From: Achromobacter arsenitoxydans SY8
Lineage (GTDB): Bacteria > Pseudomonadota > Gammaproteobacteria > Burkholderiales > Burkholderiaceae_B
Direction of reading: 5' to 3'
NCBI RefSeq assembly: GCF_000236785.1
Contig: NZ_AGUF01000090.1
Coordinates: 1-61,738, forward strand
DNA length: 61,738 nt
Under the pieces are notes generated by a model that saw only the letters and a program-made list of their open reading frames with translations, did not search any database and had not been told where the DNA came from. Shown piece after piece: positions 32,931-41,935 of this stretch (position 1 is the stretch's first letter; each line of letters opens with the position of its first letter). A program made the position numbers and the translations under genes.

Positions 32931-35312
32931 GTGCGCAAGGTTCCGTGGTTGATCCTCTCCGTTGTCAGCGTCGCCGCCGGAGCCGCCCAGGCTCAAGGTA
33001 GCCCGGGCGCCGCTGCTACCGCGCCGTCGGCCACGTCGACCCCGCAATTGCGTACTTCCCCCGGCCTGCGTATGCACCGGTTGCCGGACGACAGCATCCC
33101 CGCTTATATGGAAGCGGACAGCATTTCGGGCGATCCCGACTCCGAACTCAACCTGACCGGCAGCGCGCAGGTGCGCCGCATCGACGGGGTGATCAAGGGC
33201 GACGAGATCAACTACCGCAAGGATACCGGCGAAGTCGACGTCCGGGGCAACGCGCGCATGATGCGCGACGGCACCCTGGTAACGGGACCGAACGCCAAGT
33301 TCAACGTGGACAAGTATTCGGGCCAGGTCGAAAAACCGAATTTCTGGCTGGGCTCCACGGGCGGTTTCGCCGTTGCCGAGCACGCGGACATTTTCAGCAA
33401 GTCGCAGATGCGGCTGCATACGGTCACGTACAGCGGGTGTCCGTGCCCGGAGCCCTCCTGGTACATCAAGGCCAATTCGGTCGATATTGATTTCGACGAG
33501 AACGAAGGGGTGGCGCGGGGCGGCGTGCTGTACTTCAAGGATGTGCCCATTCTGGCCTCGCCCTACATGACCTTTCCGGTCAAGCGTGAGCGCAAGTCGG
33601 GCTTCCTGCTTCCGACCTACGGCACGACCAGCCAGGGCGGTTTCGATGTGTCGATTCCGTATTATTTCAATCTGGCGCCGAATTACGACTTGACGGTGCA
33701 GCCGCGCTACTTTTCCAAGCGCGGCACGCAGCTGGGTGGCGAATTCCGCTACCTGGGGTCCAGCTACCTGGGCACGATCGACGGCACCTACCTCCCGAAT
33801 GACAATGTCACCGGCGAGGACCGCTGGATGTACTGGTGGCGGCACCAGCAGACGTTCTCTCATGGCTTCTATGCCGATTGGGACATCGCCAAGGTGTCCG
33901 ACGACAATTACTACCGGGATATTTCCCAACTGGGCCTGAACCAGGCGTCCACCACCTATCTGCCGCAGCGCGGCCGCGTGGGTTGGGCTTCCCAGTACTG
34001 GAGCGCATACGCCCAGGTCTACAAGTACCAGACGCTGCAGGATCCTGACGCGCCGCTGGTGCCTCCCTATGACAAGGAACCGGAGCTCTACCTGCGCGGC
34101 GCCCGCTACGACTGGGGCGGCTTCGACGTGGACTGGACCTCGACCGCCGTGCGTTTCAGCATGCCGGAATTCGGCGCCGCGGTGCGCAGGCCCGATGGCG
34201 ACCGGTTTCAGACTTATCCGACCGTTTCATATCCCATCGTCCGTCCGGGCTGGTTTGTCATCCCCAAGGTGGGCGTCAACTACACCCAATATCAGACCAA
34301 ATGGTATGGGGTTGATGCGCTTGGCCTGAACGGCGGTTCGGCGGACGGGCTGCCGCGCTCGCAATCGCGCACGGTGCCGATCATGTCGCTGGATGCGGGG
34401 CTGATCTTCGAGCGCGAGACCTCGCTGTTCGGCAAGTCGTCGATACAGACGCTGGAGCCGCGGCTGTATTACCTGAACGTGCCCTACCGCGACCAGTCCA
34501 AGCTGCCCGTGTTCGACACTTCCCTGGCCGATTTCAGCTTCTCGCAGGCCTTCGAGGAAAACATCTACACCGGCGGCTGGGACCGCATCGCGAACGCCAA
34601 CCAATTGACCGCAGCGCTGACGACGCGCTGGCTGGATGCGGATACCGGTTTTGAACGCATGTCGTTGGGCGTGGCGCAACGGCTGTACTTCGAGGACCAG
34701 AAGGTCACGCTGCCATTGGAAACCCCGCGCACGGACGTGCGTTCCGATTTTCTGGTTGGCGCCAGCGCGGCCCTCACCGATACCCTTAGCACCGACATCG
34801 CGGCGCAGTACAACCCCTACGACAACAATTGGTCGCGCGGGCTTGTCAGCGCCCGCTGGTCGCCGCAGCGCCTGACGACCGTCGCCCTGGCGTATCGTTA
34901 TCAGCGCGATCCCCAGCCGGGGGTGTTTTACCAGCCCCAAGGCCAGAACCAGGTCAGCCTGGCGGTCCAATGGCCGTTCAGCAAGCGCTGGTACGGCGTG
35001 GGCCGGGTGGATTATTCTTTGCGTTCAGGACCCTCCAGCACGGTGGCCAACACGATGGAATCGCCGCGCGTGACGCAGGCTATCGCCGGCCTGGAGTACA
35101 AAGGCGACTGCTGCTGGGTGGGCCGCATGGTCTACCAGCGCTATGCCGTATCGGCGGCGGACACCAATTCCGCGCTGTTCTTCCAGCTTGAGCTGACGGG
35201 CCTGGGTTCCCTGGGAACCGACCCGATGAACCTGCTGAACAGAAGCATCCCTGGCTACACGCGCGTGACTCCGCCCGTGCCCGCCGGGACCACATTTGAA
35301 AGGTATGAATGA
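32931..35312 (+). CDS. lptD: LPS-assembly outer-membrane protein LptD
   Basis: Beta-barrel that inserts lipopolysaccharide into the outer leaflet together with LptE. The 793 residues have a signal peptide (cleavage near AQA-QG, about residue 22), an N-terminal OstA-like beta-jellyroll domain (about 60-200: ADSISGDPDSELNLTGSAQV, GDEINYRKDTGEVDVRGNA) and a large barrel. The conserved cysteines are present: a C-x-C pair in SGCPCPEP and a CC pair in KGDCCWVGR, needed for the interstrand disulfides. The start is GTG at 32931; no in-frame ATG is near. surA begins within its stop. Confidence 0.96.
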   Translation: MRKVPWLILSVVSVAAGAAQAQGSPGAAATAPSATSTPQLRTSPGLRMHRLPDDSIPAYMEADSISGDPDSELNLTGSAQVRRIDGVIKGDEINYRKDTGEVDVRGNARMMRDGTLVTGPNAKFNVDKYSGQVEKPNFWLGSTGGFAVAEHADIFSKSQMRLHTVTYSGCPCPEPSWYIKANSVDIDFDENEGVARGGVLYFKDVPILASPYMTFPVKRERKSGFLLPTYGTTSQGGFDVSIPYYFNLAPNYDLTVQPRYFSKRGTQLGGEFRYLGSSYLGTIDGTYLPNDNVTGEDRWMYWWRHQQTFSHGFYADWDIAKVSDDNYYRDISQLGLNQASTTYLPQRGRVGWASQYWSAYAQVYKYQTLQDPDAPLVPPYDKEPELYLRGARYDWGGFDVDWTSTAVRFSMPEFGAAVRRPDGDRFQTYPTVSYPIVRPGWFVIPKVGVNYTQYQTKWYGVDALGLNGGSADGLPRSQSRTVPIMSLDAGLIFERETSLFGKSSIQTLEPRLYYLNVPYRDQSKLPVFDTSLADFSFSQAFEENIYTGGWDRIANANQLTAALTTRWLDADTGFERMSLGVAQRLYFEDQKVTLPLETPRTDVRSDFLVGASAALTDTLSTDIAAQYNPYDNNWSRGLVSARWSPQRLTTVALAYRYQRDPQPGVFYQPQGQNQVSLAVQWPFSKRWYGVGRVDYSLRSGPSSTVANTMESPRVTQAIAGLEYKGDCCWVGRMVYQRYAVSAADTNSALFFQLELTGLGSLGTDPMNLLNRSIPGYTRVTPPVPAGTTFERYE

Positions 35313-36895
35313 TGCGTAGGTTGCACTCTTTGCGCCGCCTCTCCGGCAATGCGCTGTTGTTGGCGCTGTGCGCCGGCTTGCCCGCCGCGCACGCGGCCGA
35401 GCAAACTGCCCGCGGCGCGAACAGTGGCGCCAAGGCCGCGCCCGCCGCGCAGAGCAATGCCGCTGCCGCCCCGAAGGGCGAACAATTCGTTGACGGCATC
35501 GCCGCGATCGTCGACAAGGACGTGATCACGCTGCGCGAACTGCGCGACGCCTCCGTGCGCGTCGCCGGTGAACTGAAGGCCCGCGGCATCCAGGTGCCGG
35601 ACGATCAGTCCCTGCAGCACCAGGTGCTGCAGCGCCTGATCATGGAACGCGTGCAGCGCCACGAAGCCGACCGCCTGGGCATCCGGGTGGACGACGCGCA
35701 GGTCGACCAGGCCATCCAGACCATCGCCAGCCGCAACAAGATCACCCCGGCGCAACTGCGCCAGGAACTCGAAAAGTCCGGCACTTCCTGGGACGCCTAC
35801 CGCAAGTCGCTGCGCGACGAGATCCGAACGGACCGCCTGCGCCAGCGCGCGGTGGACTCCACCATCGTCATTTCCGATGCGGAAGTCGACGCCTTTCTGA
35901 AGGACCAGCAGCGCAATCCGGCATTCGGCGCGTCTGCGCAGGCCGCCCAGCAGCAGCCCCAGGCGCAGGCGCAACCCGCACCGGAGCAAGCTGCCGCGCC
36001 CACCGGCCCGATGCTGTACGCGCTGGCCCAGATCCTGGTGCGCGTGCCCGAAGGTTCGTCGCCCGAGCAACTGGCGCTGCTGCGCAAGAAGGCGGAAGGC
36101 CTGCTGGCGCAAGCCAAGCGCGGCGACGATTTCGCCAGCCTGGCCGCGGCGTCGTCCGACGGTCCGGAAGCCCTGCAGGGCGGCGTCATGGGCGTGCGTC
36201 CGCTGGACGGCTGGCCCGACCTGTTCGTCAAGGCGGTCGGCAATCTGCAGAAGGGCCAGGTCAGCCAGCTGATCCAGAGCGGCAACGGGTTCCACATCAT
36301 CAAGGTGATGGACCGCGGCATGGCCCAACCCGCGCCGGCACGCACCGCCCGCGCGCCCGCTCCGCAGCCCGCGCCGCAGCCGGCCCCGCAGGCGCAGGCG
36401 CAAGCGCAGCAAGGCCCCACGCAGGTGATTCAGACGCGTGCGCGCCACATCCTGATCAAGACGTCCACCGTCATGAGCGACGAGCTTGCGCGCCAGCGCC
36501 TGGAGCAGGTGCGGCAGCGCCTGGTGAACGGCGGCGCCAAGTTCGAAGAAATGGCGCGCCAGTATTCGCAGGATGCGACCGCGCCGCAGGGCGGCGAACT
36601 GGGATGGCTGAATCCGGGTGAAACCGTGCCGACTTTCGAGGCCGCCATGAATGCGCTGCAGCCGGGTGAAATCAGCCAGCCGGTGCAGACGCCTTTCGGC
36701 TGGCACATCATCCAGGTCGAAGAGCGCCGCCAGCACGACGCGTCCGACGATCTGGCACGCATGCGCGCCCGCCAGACCTTGTTCGAGCGCCGTGCCCAGC
36801 CTGCCTTTGAAGACTGGCTCGAACAGCTGCGCGCCCAGGCGTACGTGGACAACCGTCTCGAAAAGCAGCAGCAGATCCAGCAGAACAACCGCTAA
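35309..36895 (+). CDS. surA: Periplasmic chaperone/peptidyl-prolyl isomerase SurA
   Basis: Chaperone for outer-membrane proteins, including LptD encoded just upstream. It has a signal peptide (about 1-31), an N-terminal SurA domain (about 55-190: VDGIAAIVDKDVITLREL), and two parvulin domains (about 240-335 and 374-470: GGVMGVRPLDGWPDLF; ARHILIKTS, GGELGWLNPGETVP). At 528 residues it is about 100 longer than E. coli SurA. The extra length is two Gln/Pro/Ala-rich linkers, one before each parvulin domain (near 205-230 and 340-372). The ATG overlaps the lptD stop. There is no pdxA between surA and rsmA, unlike E. coli. Confidence 0.95.
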   Translation: MMRRLHSLRRLSGNALLLALCAGLPAAHAAEQTARGANSGAKAAPAAQSNAAAAPKGEQFVDGIAAIVDKDVITLRELRDASVRVAGELKARGIQVPDDQSLQHQVLQRLIMERVQRHEADRLGIRVDDAQVDQAIQTIASRNKITPAQLRQELEKSGTSWDAYRKSLRDEIRTDRLRQRAVDSTIVISDAEVDAFLKDQQRNPAFGASAQAAQQQPQAQAQPAPEQAAAPTGPMLYALAQILVRVPEGSSPEQLALLRKKAEGLLAQAKRGDDFASLAAASSDGPEALQGGVMGVRPLDGWPDLFVKAVGNLQKGQVSQLIQSGNGFHIIKVMDRGMAQPAPARTARAPAPQPAPQPAPQAQAQAQQGPTQVIQTRARHILIKTSTVMSDELARQRLEQVRQRLVNGGAKFEEMARQYSQDATAPQGGELGWLNPGETVPTFEAAMNALQPGEISQPVQTPFGWHIIQVEERRQHDASDDLARMRARQTLFERRAQPAFEDWLEQLRAQAYVDNRLEKQQQIQQNNR

Positions 36896-36913
36896 ACGCA
36901 TTACGGGCTTTTC

Positions 36914-37705
36914 ATGTCTCAACACCAGGCGCGCAAGCGCTTTGGCCAGAACTTCCTGACCGACGAGAGCGTTGTCGAGTCCATCGTCCGGGCTGTTGCA
37001 CCCGCCCGCGACGATACCGTGGTCGAGATCGGCCCGGGCCTGTCTGCGCTGACGCGGCCGCTGCTCGAACGCATCGACCATCTGACCGCGGTGGAAATCG
37101 ACCGGGATCTGGCGGCGCGCCTGCGCAAGCAGTTCGAGGCCTCCCGCCTGACCGTGGTCGAGGCCGATGCGCTGACCGTGGACTTTTCACAGTTCGGCGA
37201 TGCGCTGCGCGTGGTGGGCAACCTGCCCTACAACATCTCCAGCCCGCTGCTGTTTCACCTGATGACCTGGGCCGACCACGTCCGCGACCAGCATTTCATG
37301 TTGCAGCGCGAAGTGATCGACCGCATGGTGGCCAAGCCCGGTTCGGGCGATTTCAGCCGCCTGTCCGTGATGCTGCAATCGCGCTATCGCATGCACAAGT
37401 TGTTCGACGTGCCGCCCGAGGCCTTCGATCCGCCGCCCAAGGTGGTGTCGGCGATCGTGCGCATGGTGCCCTTGCCGGCGGACCGCTTGCGGCCGGTCAG
37501 CGAGCGCGCCTTCGAAACGGTGGTGGCGCGCGCGTTTTCGCAGCGGCGCAAGATGCTGCGCCGCGTGCTGGCGGACTGGGCGCCCGTGGTGCCCTGGGAA
37601 GCCCTGGACATCGCGCCGACCGCGCGTGCCGAGGACATTTCCGTGGACCGGTACATCCGGCTATCGGATGCGCTGGTCGAAGCTGGCGCGCTGCAGCGGG
37701 ATTGA
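36914..37705 (+). CDS. rsmA: 16S rRNA dimethyladenosine transferase RsmA (KsgA)
   Basis: Dimethylates two adjacent adenines near the 3' end of 16S rRNA late in 30S assembly. The 263 residues show [16 protein letters not shown], the SAM motif [10 protein letters not shown], and the catalytic NLPYNIS motif. The C-terminal helical domain ([12 protein letters not shown]) is present. It lies 18 bases after surA and is followed by a strong terminator, so lptD-surA-rsmA forms one unit. Confidence 0.96.
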   Translation: MSQHQARKRFGQNFLTDESVVESIVRAVAPARDDTVVEIGPGLSALTRPLLERIDHLTAVEIDRDLAARLRKQFEASRLTVVEADALTVDFSQFGDALRVVGNLPYNISSPLLFHLMTWADHVRDQHFMLQREVIDRMVAKPGSGDFSRLSVMLQSRYRMHKLFDVPPEAFDPPPKVVSAIVRMVPLPADRLRPVSERAFETVVARAFSQRRKMLRRVLADWAPVVPWEALDIAPTARAEDISVDRYIRLSDALVEAGALQRD

Positions 37706-37725
37706 CGACTGACCGCGTAGATGAA

Positions 37726-37749
37726 AAAAAGGCCCCTTGGGGCCTTTTT
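37726..37749. terminator. Bidirectional terminator between rsmA and glycerate kinase
   Basis: AAAAAGGCCCC-TT-GGGGCCTTTTT is a perfect 11-bp hairpin with A-run on one side and T-run on the other. It can end both the rightward rsmA transcript and the leftward glycerate kinase transcript (stop at 37817). Confidence 0.93.
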
Positions 37750-37816
37750 GCGTTTCAGCGTGCGTGGCTTGCGGGATGCGGCCTACGCCCGCGCGATGGT
37801 CGCGCTGCGCGCGGAT

Positions 37817-38959
37817 TCACAGCATGCGTTTCTGCGCCGCCATCCAGAGCTGCATGACGTCGCGCGCGCGCTCGGTTAGCAGGCGTTCGGCGTCCGCCAA
37901 GGCCTGCTGCAGCGTGATGGGGCCGGGAGCCAGGCTGAAGGCGGCGCTGATGCCGCAGGCATGCAGGGCTTCGTAGCCCTGGCCCAGCGACCCGGCCAGC
38001 GCCACGACGGGGACGCCCGCGCGCTGCGCTATTTTGGCCACGCCTGCCGGCGTCTTGCCGCGCAGGGTCTGCGCATCCATGCGGCCCTCGCCGGTGAAAA
38101 CGAGCGTGGCGCCCTCGACCGCCTGCGCCAGTCCGCCCAGTTCGGCCACGATTTCGACGCCGGGCCGGAAATGGGCATCGAGAAACGCCTTGGCGGCGAA
38201 TCCCAGGCCGCCCGCCGCGCCCGCGCCGGGTTCGTCGCGGTGATCGGCGCCCAGGTGCCGCGCGCACACGTCGGCGAAGTTGGCGAGCATCCGGTCCAGC
38301 GTTTGCACCTGTTCCGGCGTCGCGCCCTTTTGCGGGCCGAACACATGCGAGGCGCCCTGCGGGCCGCATAGGGGATTGTCGACGTCGGACGCGATGTCGA
38401 TGCGGATTCCGGACAGGCGCGGGTCCAGGCCGCGTGTGTCGATGCTGGCAAGCTGCCCCAGCGCGCCGCCGCCCGGGGGCAGGCTGTGGCCGCCCGCGTC
38501 CAGCAGTCGCACGCCCAGCGCCGTCAGCATGCCGGCGCCCGCATCGTTGGTGGCCGAGCCGCCCAGTCCGAGAATGATGCGCTTGGCGCCCGCATTCAGG
38601 GCGGCCAGCATCAGTTCGCCCACGCCGTGGCTGCTGGCGCGCAGGGGATCGCGCTTGGAAGGGGAGATCAGTTCCAGGCCGGCGGCGGCGGCCATTTCGA
38701 TCACGGCCGTGCCATCGTCCAGCAGGCCCCACACGGCGTCGACCTTGTGGCCCAGCGCATCGTTCACGGTGACCTGCAGCTCCTTGCCGCCCGTTGCCGC
38801 CAGCACGGCCTCGACGGTGCCTTCGCCGCCGTCGGCCATGGGCACGCACACCGTGTGCGCGCCGGGGAAGGCTGCCTTGACGCCGCGCGCGATGGCTGCC
38901 GCTGCGTCGGGCGCGGAAACGCTTTCTTTGAAAGAGTCGGGAGCGATGACGATTTTCAC
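37817..38959 (-). CDS. glxK: Glycerate 2-kinase (GlxK/GarK family)
   Basis: Phosphorylates D-glycerate to 2-phosphoglycerate in glyoxylate/glycolate and glucarate breakdown. The 380 residues have the family start MKIVIAPDSFKESVSA, then VPMADGGEGTVEAV, the LGLGGSATNDAGAGM glycine-rich motif, and FTGEGRMDAQTLRGKTPAGVA. It is divergent from a pyruvate kinase gene only 105 bases away; the product feeds glycolysis through enolase and pyruvate kinase, so the pairing makes metabolic sense. Confidence 0.95.
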   Translation of the reverse strand: MKIVIAPDSFKESVSAPDAAAAIARGVKAAFPGAHTVCVPMADGGEGTVEAVLAATGGKELQVTVNDALGHKVDAVWGLLDDGTAVIEMAAAAGLELISPSKRDPLRASSHGVGELMLAALNAGAKRIILGLGGSATNDAGAGMLTALGVRLLDAGGHSLPPGGGALGQLASIDTRGLDPRLSGIRIDIASDVDNPLCGPQGASHVFGPQKGATPEQVQTLDRMLANFADVCARHLGADHRDEPGAGAAGGLGFAAKAFLDAHFRPGVEIVAELGGLAQAVEGATLVFTGEGRMDAQTLRGKTPAGVAKIAQRAGVPVVALAGSLGQGYEALHACGISAAFSLAPGPITLQQALADAERLLTERARDVMQLWMAAQKRML

Positions 38960-39064
38960 GGGATTCGATGGGCTCGTTGAAGGTTGGCGTGATGCCCATG
39001 ATACCCGTGCGGACGCGGCCGGCGTACCATAGCGCTTTCGTTGATTTTGCGAGAGTGGACCGCC

Positions 39065-40507
39065 ATGCCTGTATTGCGCCGCACAAAAATTGTCGCCACC
39101 CTGGGACCCTCGACGTCATCGCCCGAACGCATCGAAGCGCTCATCCGCGCGGGCCTGGACGTGGCGCGCCTGAACTTCTCGCACGGCAGCGCGGACGACC
39201 ATCGCGAACGCGCGCGGCTGGTGCGCGAGATCGCCGCCAGGCAAGGCCGCTTCGTCGCGATCATGGGCGATCTGCAGGGCCCCAAGATCCGCATTGCGCG
39301 CTTCACCGAAAAGCTGGTGCAACTGCAGGTCGGCCAGCCCTTCACGCTGTCGCGCGCGCATCCCAAGGATGCCGGCACCGCCAGCATCGTGGGCATCGAC
39401 TACCCTGAGCTCGTGACCGACTGCCGCGTGGGCGACGAGCTGCTGCTCGATGACGGCCGCGTCGTGCTGGTGGTGGACCGCGTCGAAGGCGACGAAGTCC
39501 GCACCACCGTCACGGTGGGCGGACCGCTGTCGAACAACAAGGGCATCAACCGCCGCGGCGGCGGCCTGTCCGCGCCCAGCCTCACCGACAAGGACCGCGT
39601 CGACGTCAAGCTGGCCGCCGAAATGGAACTGGACTACGTGGCCGTGTCGTTCCCGCGCTATGGCAGCGACATCGACGAGGCGCGCACGCTGCTTGCCGCC
39701 GCCGGCAGCCAGGCCTGGATCATCGCCAAGATCGAACGCGCGGAAGCCGTTGCCGACGATGAAGCCCTGGATGCGCTGATCCGCGCCAGCGACGGCGTCA
39801 TGGTGGCGCGCGGCGACCTGGGCGTGGAAGTGGGCGACGCCGAACTGGTGGGCATCCAGAAGCGCATCATCCAGCACGCGCGCACCCTGAACAAGGTCGT
39901 CATCACCGCGACGCAGATGATGGAGTCGATGATCTCCAGCCCCATGCCGACCCGCGCCGAAGTGTCCGACGTGGCCAACGCGGTGCTGGACTACACCGAC
40001 GCGGTCATGCTGTCGGCCGAAAGCGCATCGGGCCAGTACCCGGTCGAAACCGTGCAGGCCATGGCGCGCGTCTGCCTGGGCGCGGAAAAGCACCCGACCA
40101 CGACGAAGTCCCACCACCGCATGGGCGAGACCTTCACGCGCTGCGACGAGACCATTGCGCTGGCGGCCATGTACGCAGCCAATCATTTCCCCGGCGTGAA
40201 GGCCATCATCGCGCTCACGGAAAGCGGGCACACGCCGCTGATCATGTCGCGCATCCGCTCGGGCGTGCCAATCTACTGCTACAGCCCGCACAGCTTGACG
40301 CAGAACCGCGTGGCGATGTTCCGCGGCGTGTACACGATTCCGTTCTCGCCGTCGGACTACGATCCCGCCGACCTGAGCAACGCCGCCATCGAGGAACTGC
40401 GCAAGCGCAACCTGGTGCAGACTGGCGACTGGGTGATCCTGACCAAGGGCGACTTCTACCGCGACAGCGGCGGCACCAACGGGATGAAGATCCTGCTGGT
40501 GGATTGA
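39065..40507 (+). CDS. pyk: Pyruvate kinase
   Basis: Converts phosphoenolpyruvate and ADP to pyruvate and ATP. The 480 residues contain RRTKIVATLGPSTSSPERI, LNFSHGSADDHR, GDLQGPKIRI, the active-site region AWIIAKIERAEA, VMVARGDLGVEV and the ATQMMESMI motif. The C-terminal allosteric-like domain is present (about 350-480). The start at 39065 is supported by alignment to the normal N terminus (MPVLRRTKIV); an upstream ATG at 39041 adds eight non-conserved residues. Confidence 0.96.
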   Translation: MPVLRRTKIVATLGPSTSSPERIEALIRAGLDVARLNFSHGSADDHRERARLVREIAARQGRFVAIMGDLQGPKIRIARFTEKLVQLQVGQPFTLSRAHPKDAGTASIVGIDYPELVTDCRVGDELLLDDGRVVLVVDRVEGDEVRTTVTVGGPLSNNKGINRRGGGLSAPSLTDKDRVDVKLAAEMELDYVAVSFPRYGSDIDEARTLLAAAGSQAWIIAKIERAEAVADDEALDALIRASDGVMVARGDLGVEVGDAELVGIQKRIIQHARTLNKVVITATQMMESMISSPMPTRAEVSDVANAVLDYTDAVMLSAESASGQYPVETVQAMARVCLGAEKHPTTTKSHHRMGETFTRCDETIALAAMYAANHFPGVKAIIALTESGHTPLIMSRIRSGVPIYCYSPHSLTQNRVAMFRGVYTIPFSPSDYDPADLSNAAIEELRKRNLVQTGDWVILTKGDFYRDSGGTNGMKILLVD

Positions 40508-40562
40508 CGTGTAGAACCCCGGCGCCCGACGCGGTACAGATCGCGGGGCGCCGCAGGGCGGT

Positions 40563-41792
40563 TCAACCGAAGAACCAGTAGCACACGCCGATCGCGGCCA
40601 GCACGCCGGCCAGGTCGGCGATCAGCGCGCAGCTTACCGCGTGGCGCGCGCGCAGGATGCCGACCGACCCGAAGTAAACGGCCAGCACATAGAAGGTGGT
40701 CTCGGTGCTGCCCTGCATGACTGCCGCGAGCAGCGCGGGAAAGCTGTCCACCCCGAAGTGCGTCATGGTTTCGAGCATCATCGCGCGCGCCGCGCTGCCC
40801 GAGAACGGCTTGACCAGGGCGGTGGGCAGCGCGTCTACAAAGCGTGTGTCCCAGCTGGCCTGCTGCGCCAGCCAGCGGATGCCGTCCAGAAGGAAATCCA
40901 GCGCGCCGGACGCCCGCAGCACGCCCACGGCGCACAGCATCGCCACCAGATAAGGCAGGAGGTTCTTGGCGATGTCGAACCCTTCCTTGGCGCCTTCGAT
41001 GAAGGCCTCGTAGACGGGCACCTTCTTCCAGGCTCCCACGACCAGGAACCCCAGCAGGATCCCGAACAGCGCCAGGTTGCCCATCAGCGACGACAGCGTC
41101 GCGATGGCGGCCGCCGACATGCTGGCCAGCAGCGCCATGAATCCGCCCAGCGCCAGGGCCGCGCCGCCCAGCCAGAGCATGATGACCGGGTCGGCCAGGC
41201 GCAGCCGCTGGCACGCCGCCACCGCCAGAAAGCCCGCCAGCGTCGACGCGCTGGTGGCGAGCAGGATGGGCAGGAACACCAAGGTGGGATCGGGCGCGCC
41301 CTGCTGCGCGCGGAACATGAACAGGGTGACGGGCAGCAGGGTCAGCGACGACGCGTTGAGCACCAGGAACAGGATCTGCGCGTTGCTGGCGGTTTCCGGC
41401 GTGGGGTTCAGGGACTGCAGCTCGCGCATTGCGCGCAGGCCGATGGGCGTGGCGGCATTGTCCAGGCCCAGGCCGTTGGCGGCGAAATTCAGCGTGATCA
41501 GGCCGATGGCCGGATGGTTGCGCGGCACCTCGGGCATCAGGCGGGCAAACAGCGGACCCAGCAGGTGCGCCAGCTTTTCGACCAGGCCGGCGCCTTCAGC
41601 GATGCGCAGAAAACCCAGCCACAGGGTGAGCGTGCCGAAAAGCAGCACCATCACATCCACGGACACCCGCGCCATGTCGAACAGGCTGGCGACCATCTGG
41701 CGGAAGACCTCGGCATCCCCGATGGCCAGCCAGCGGTACAGCGCGGCCGCGGCGGCGGTGAGGAAGAAGCCCAGCCAGAGTTTGTTCAGCAT
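40563..41792 (-). CDS. Nucleoside-recognition (Gate) domain membrane protein, SpmA-SpmB fusion type
   Basis: Polytopic inner-membrane protein of 409 residues. It has two halves, each with a Gate (nucleoside recognition) pattern: the first with LNFAANGLGLDNAATPIGLRAM split by helices, the second with LPTALVKPFSGSAARAMMLETM and GSTETTFYVLAVYFGSVG. This matches fusions of the spore-maturation proteins SpmA and SpmB that occur in non-spore-forming bacteria; the transported substrate is unknown. The start at 41792 (MLNKLWLGF) is chosen because it begins at the first membrane helix; longer starts to 41921 give a non-hydrophobic leader. It is divergent from the acyl-CoA dehydrogenase gene. Confidence 0.85.
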   Translation of the reverse strand: MLNKLWLGFFLTAAAAALYRWLAIGDAEVFRQMVASLFDMARVSVDVMVLLFGTLTLWLGFLRIAEGAGLVEKLAHLLGPLFARLMPEVPRNHPAIGLITLNFAANGLGLDNAATPIGLRAMRELQSLNPTPETASNAQILFLVLNASSLTLLPVTLFMFRAQQGAPDPTLVFLPILLATSASTLAGFLAVAACQRLRLADPVIMLWLGGAALALGGFMALLASMSAAAIATLSSLMGNLALFGILLGFLVVGAWKKVPVYEAFIEGAKEGFDIAKNLLPYLVAMLCAVGVLRASGALDFLLDGIRWLAQQASWDTRFVDALPTALVKPFSGSAARAMMLETMTHFGVDSFPALLAAVMQGSTETTFYVLAVYFGSVGILRARHAVSCALIADLAGVLAAIGVCYWFFG

Positions 41793-41935
41793 GCGGTCGT
41801 GCCCGGACAGCGGTTGAATGCGCATCAGCGCGGCGACGCCCATTGTCGCAGAGTCGGCAAGCCGCGGCTTGGCCCGGGGCCGCCAATTCTGGTACTTTGC
41901 CCTGATACGTCTTGTAGCCATAACAGGGGGGATTC

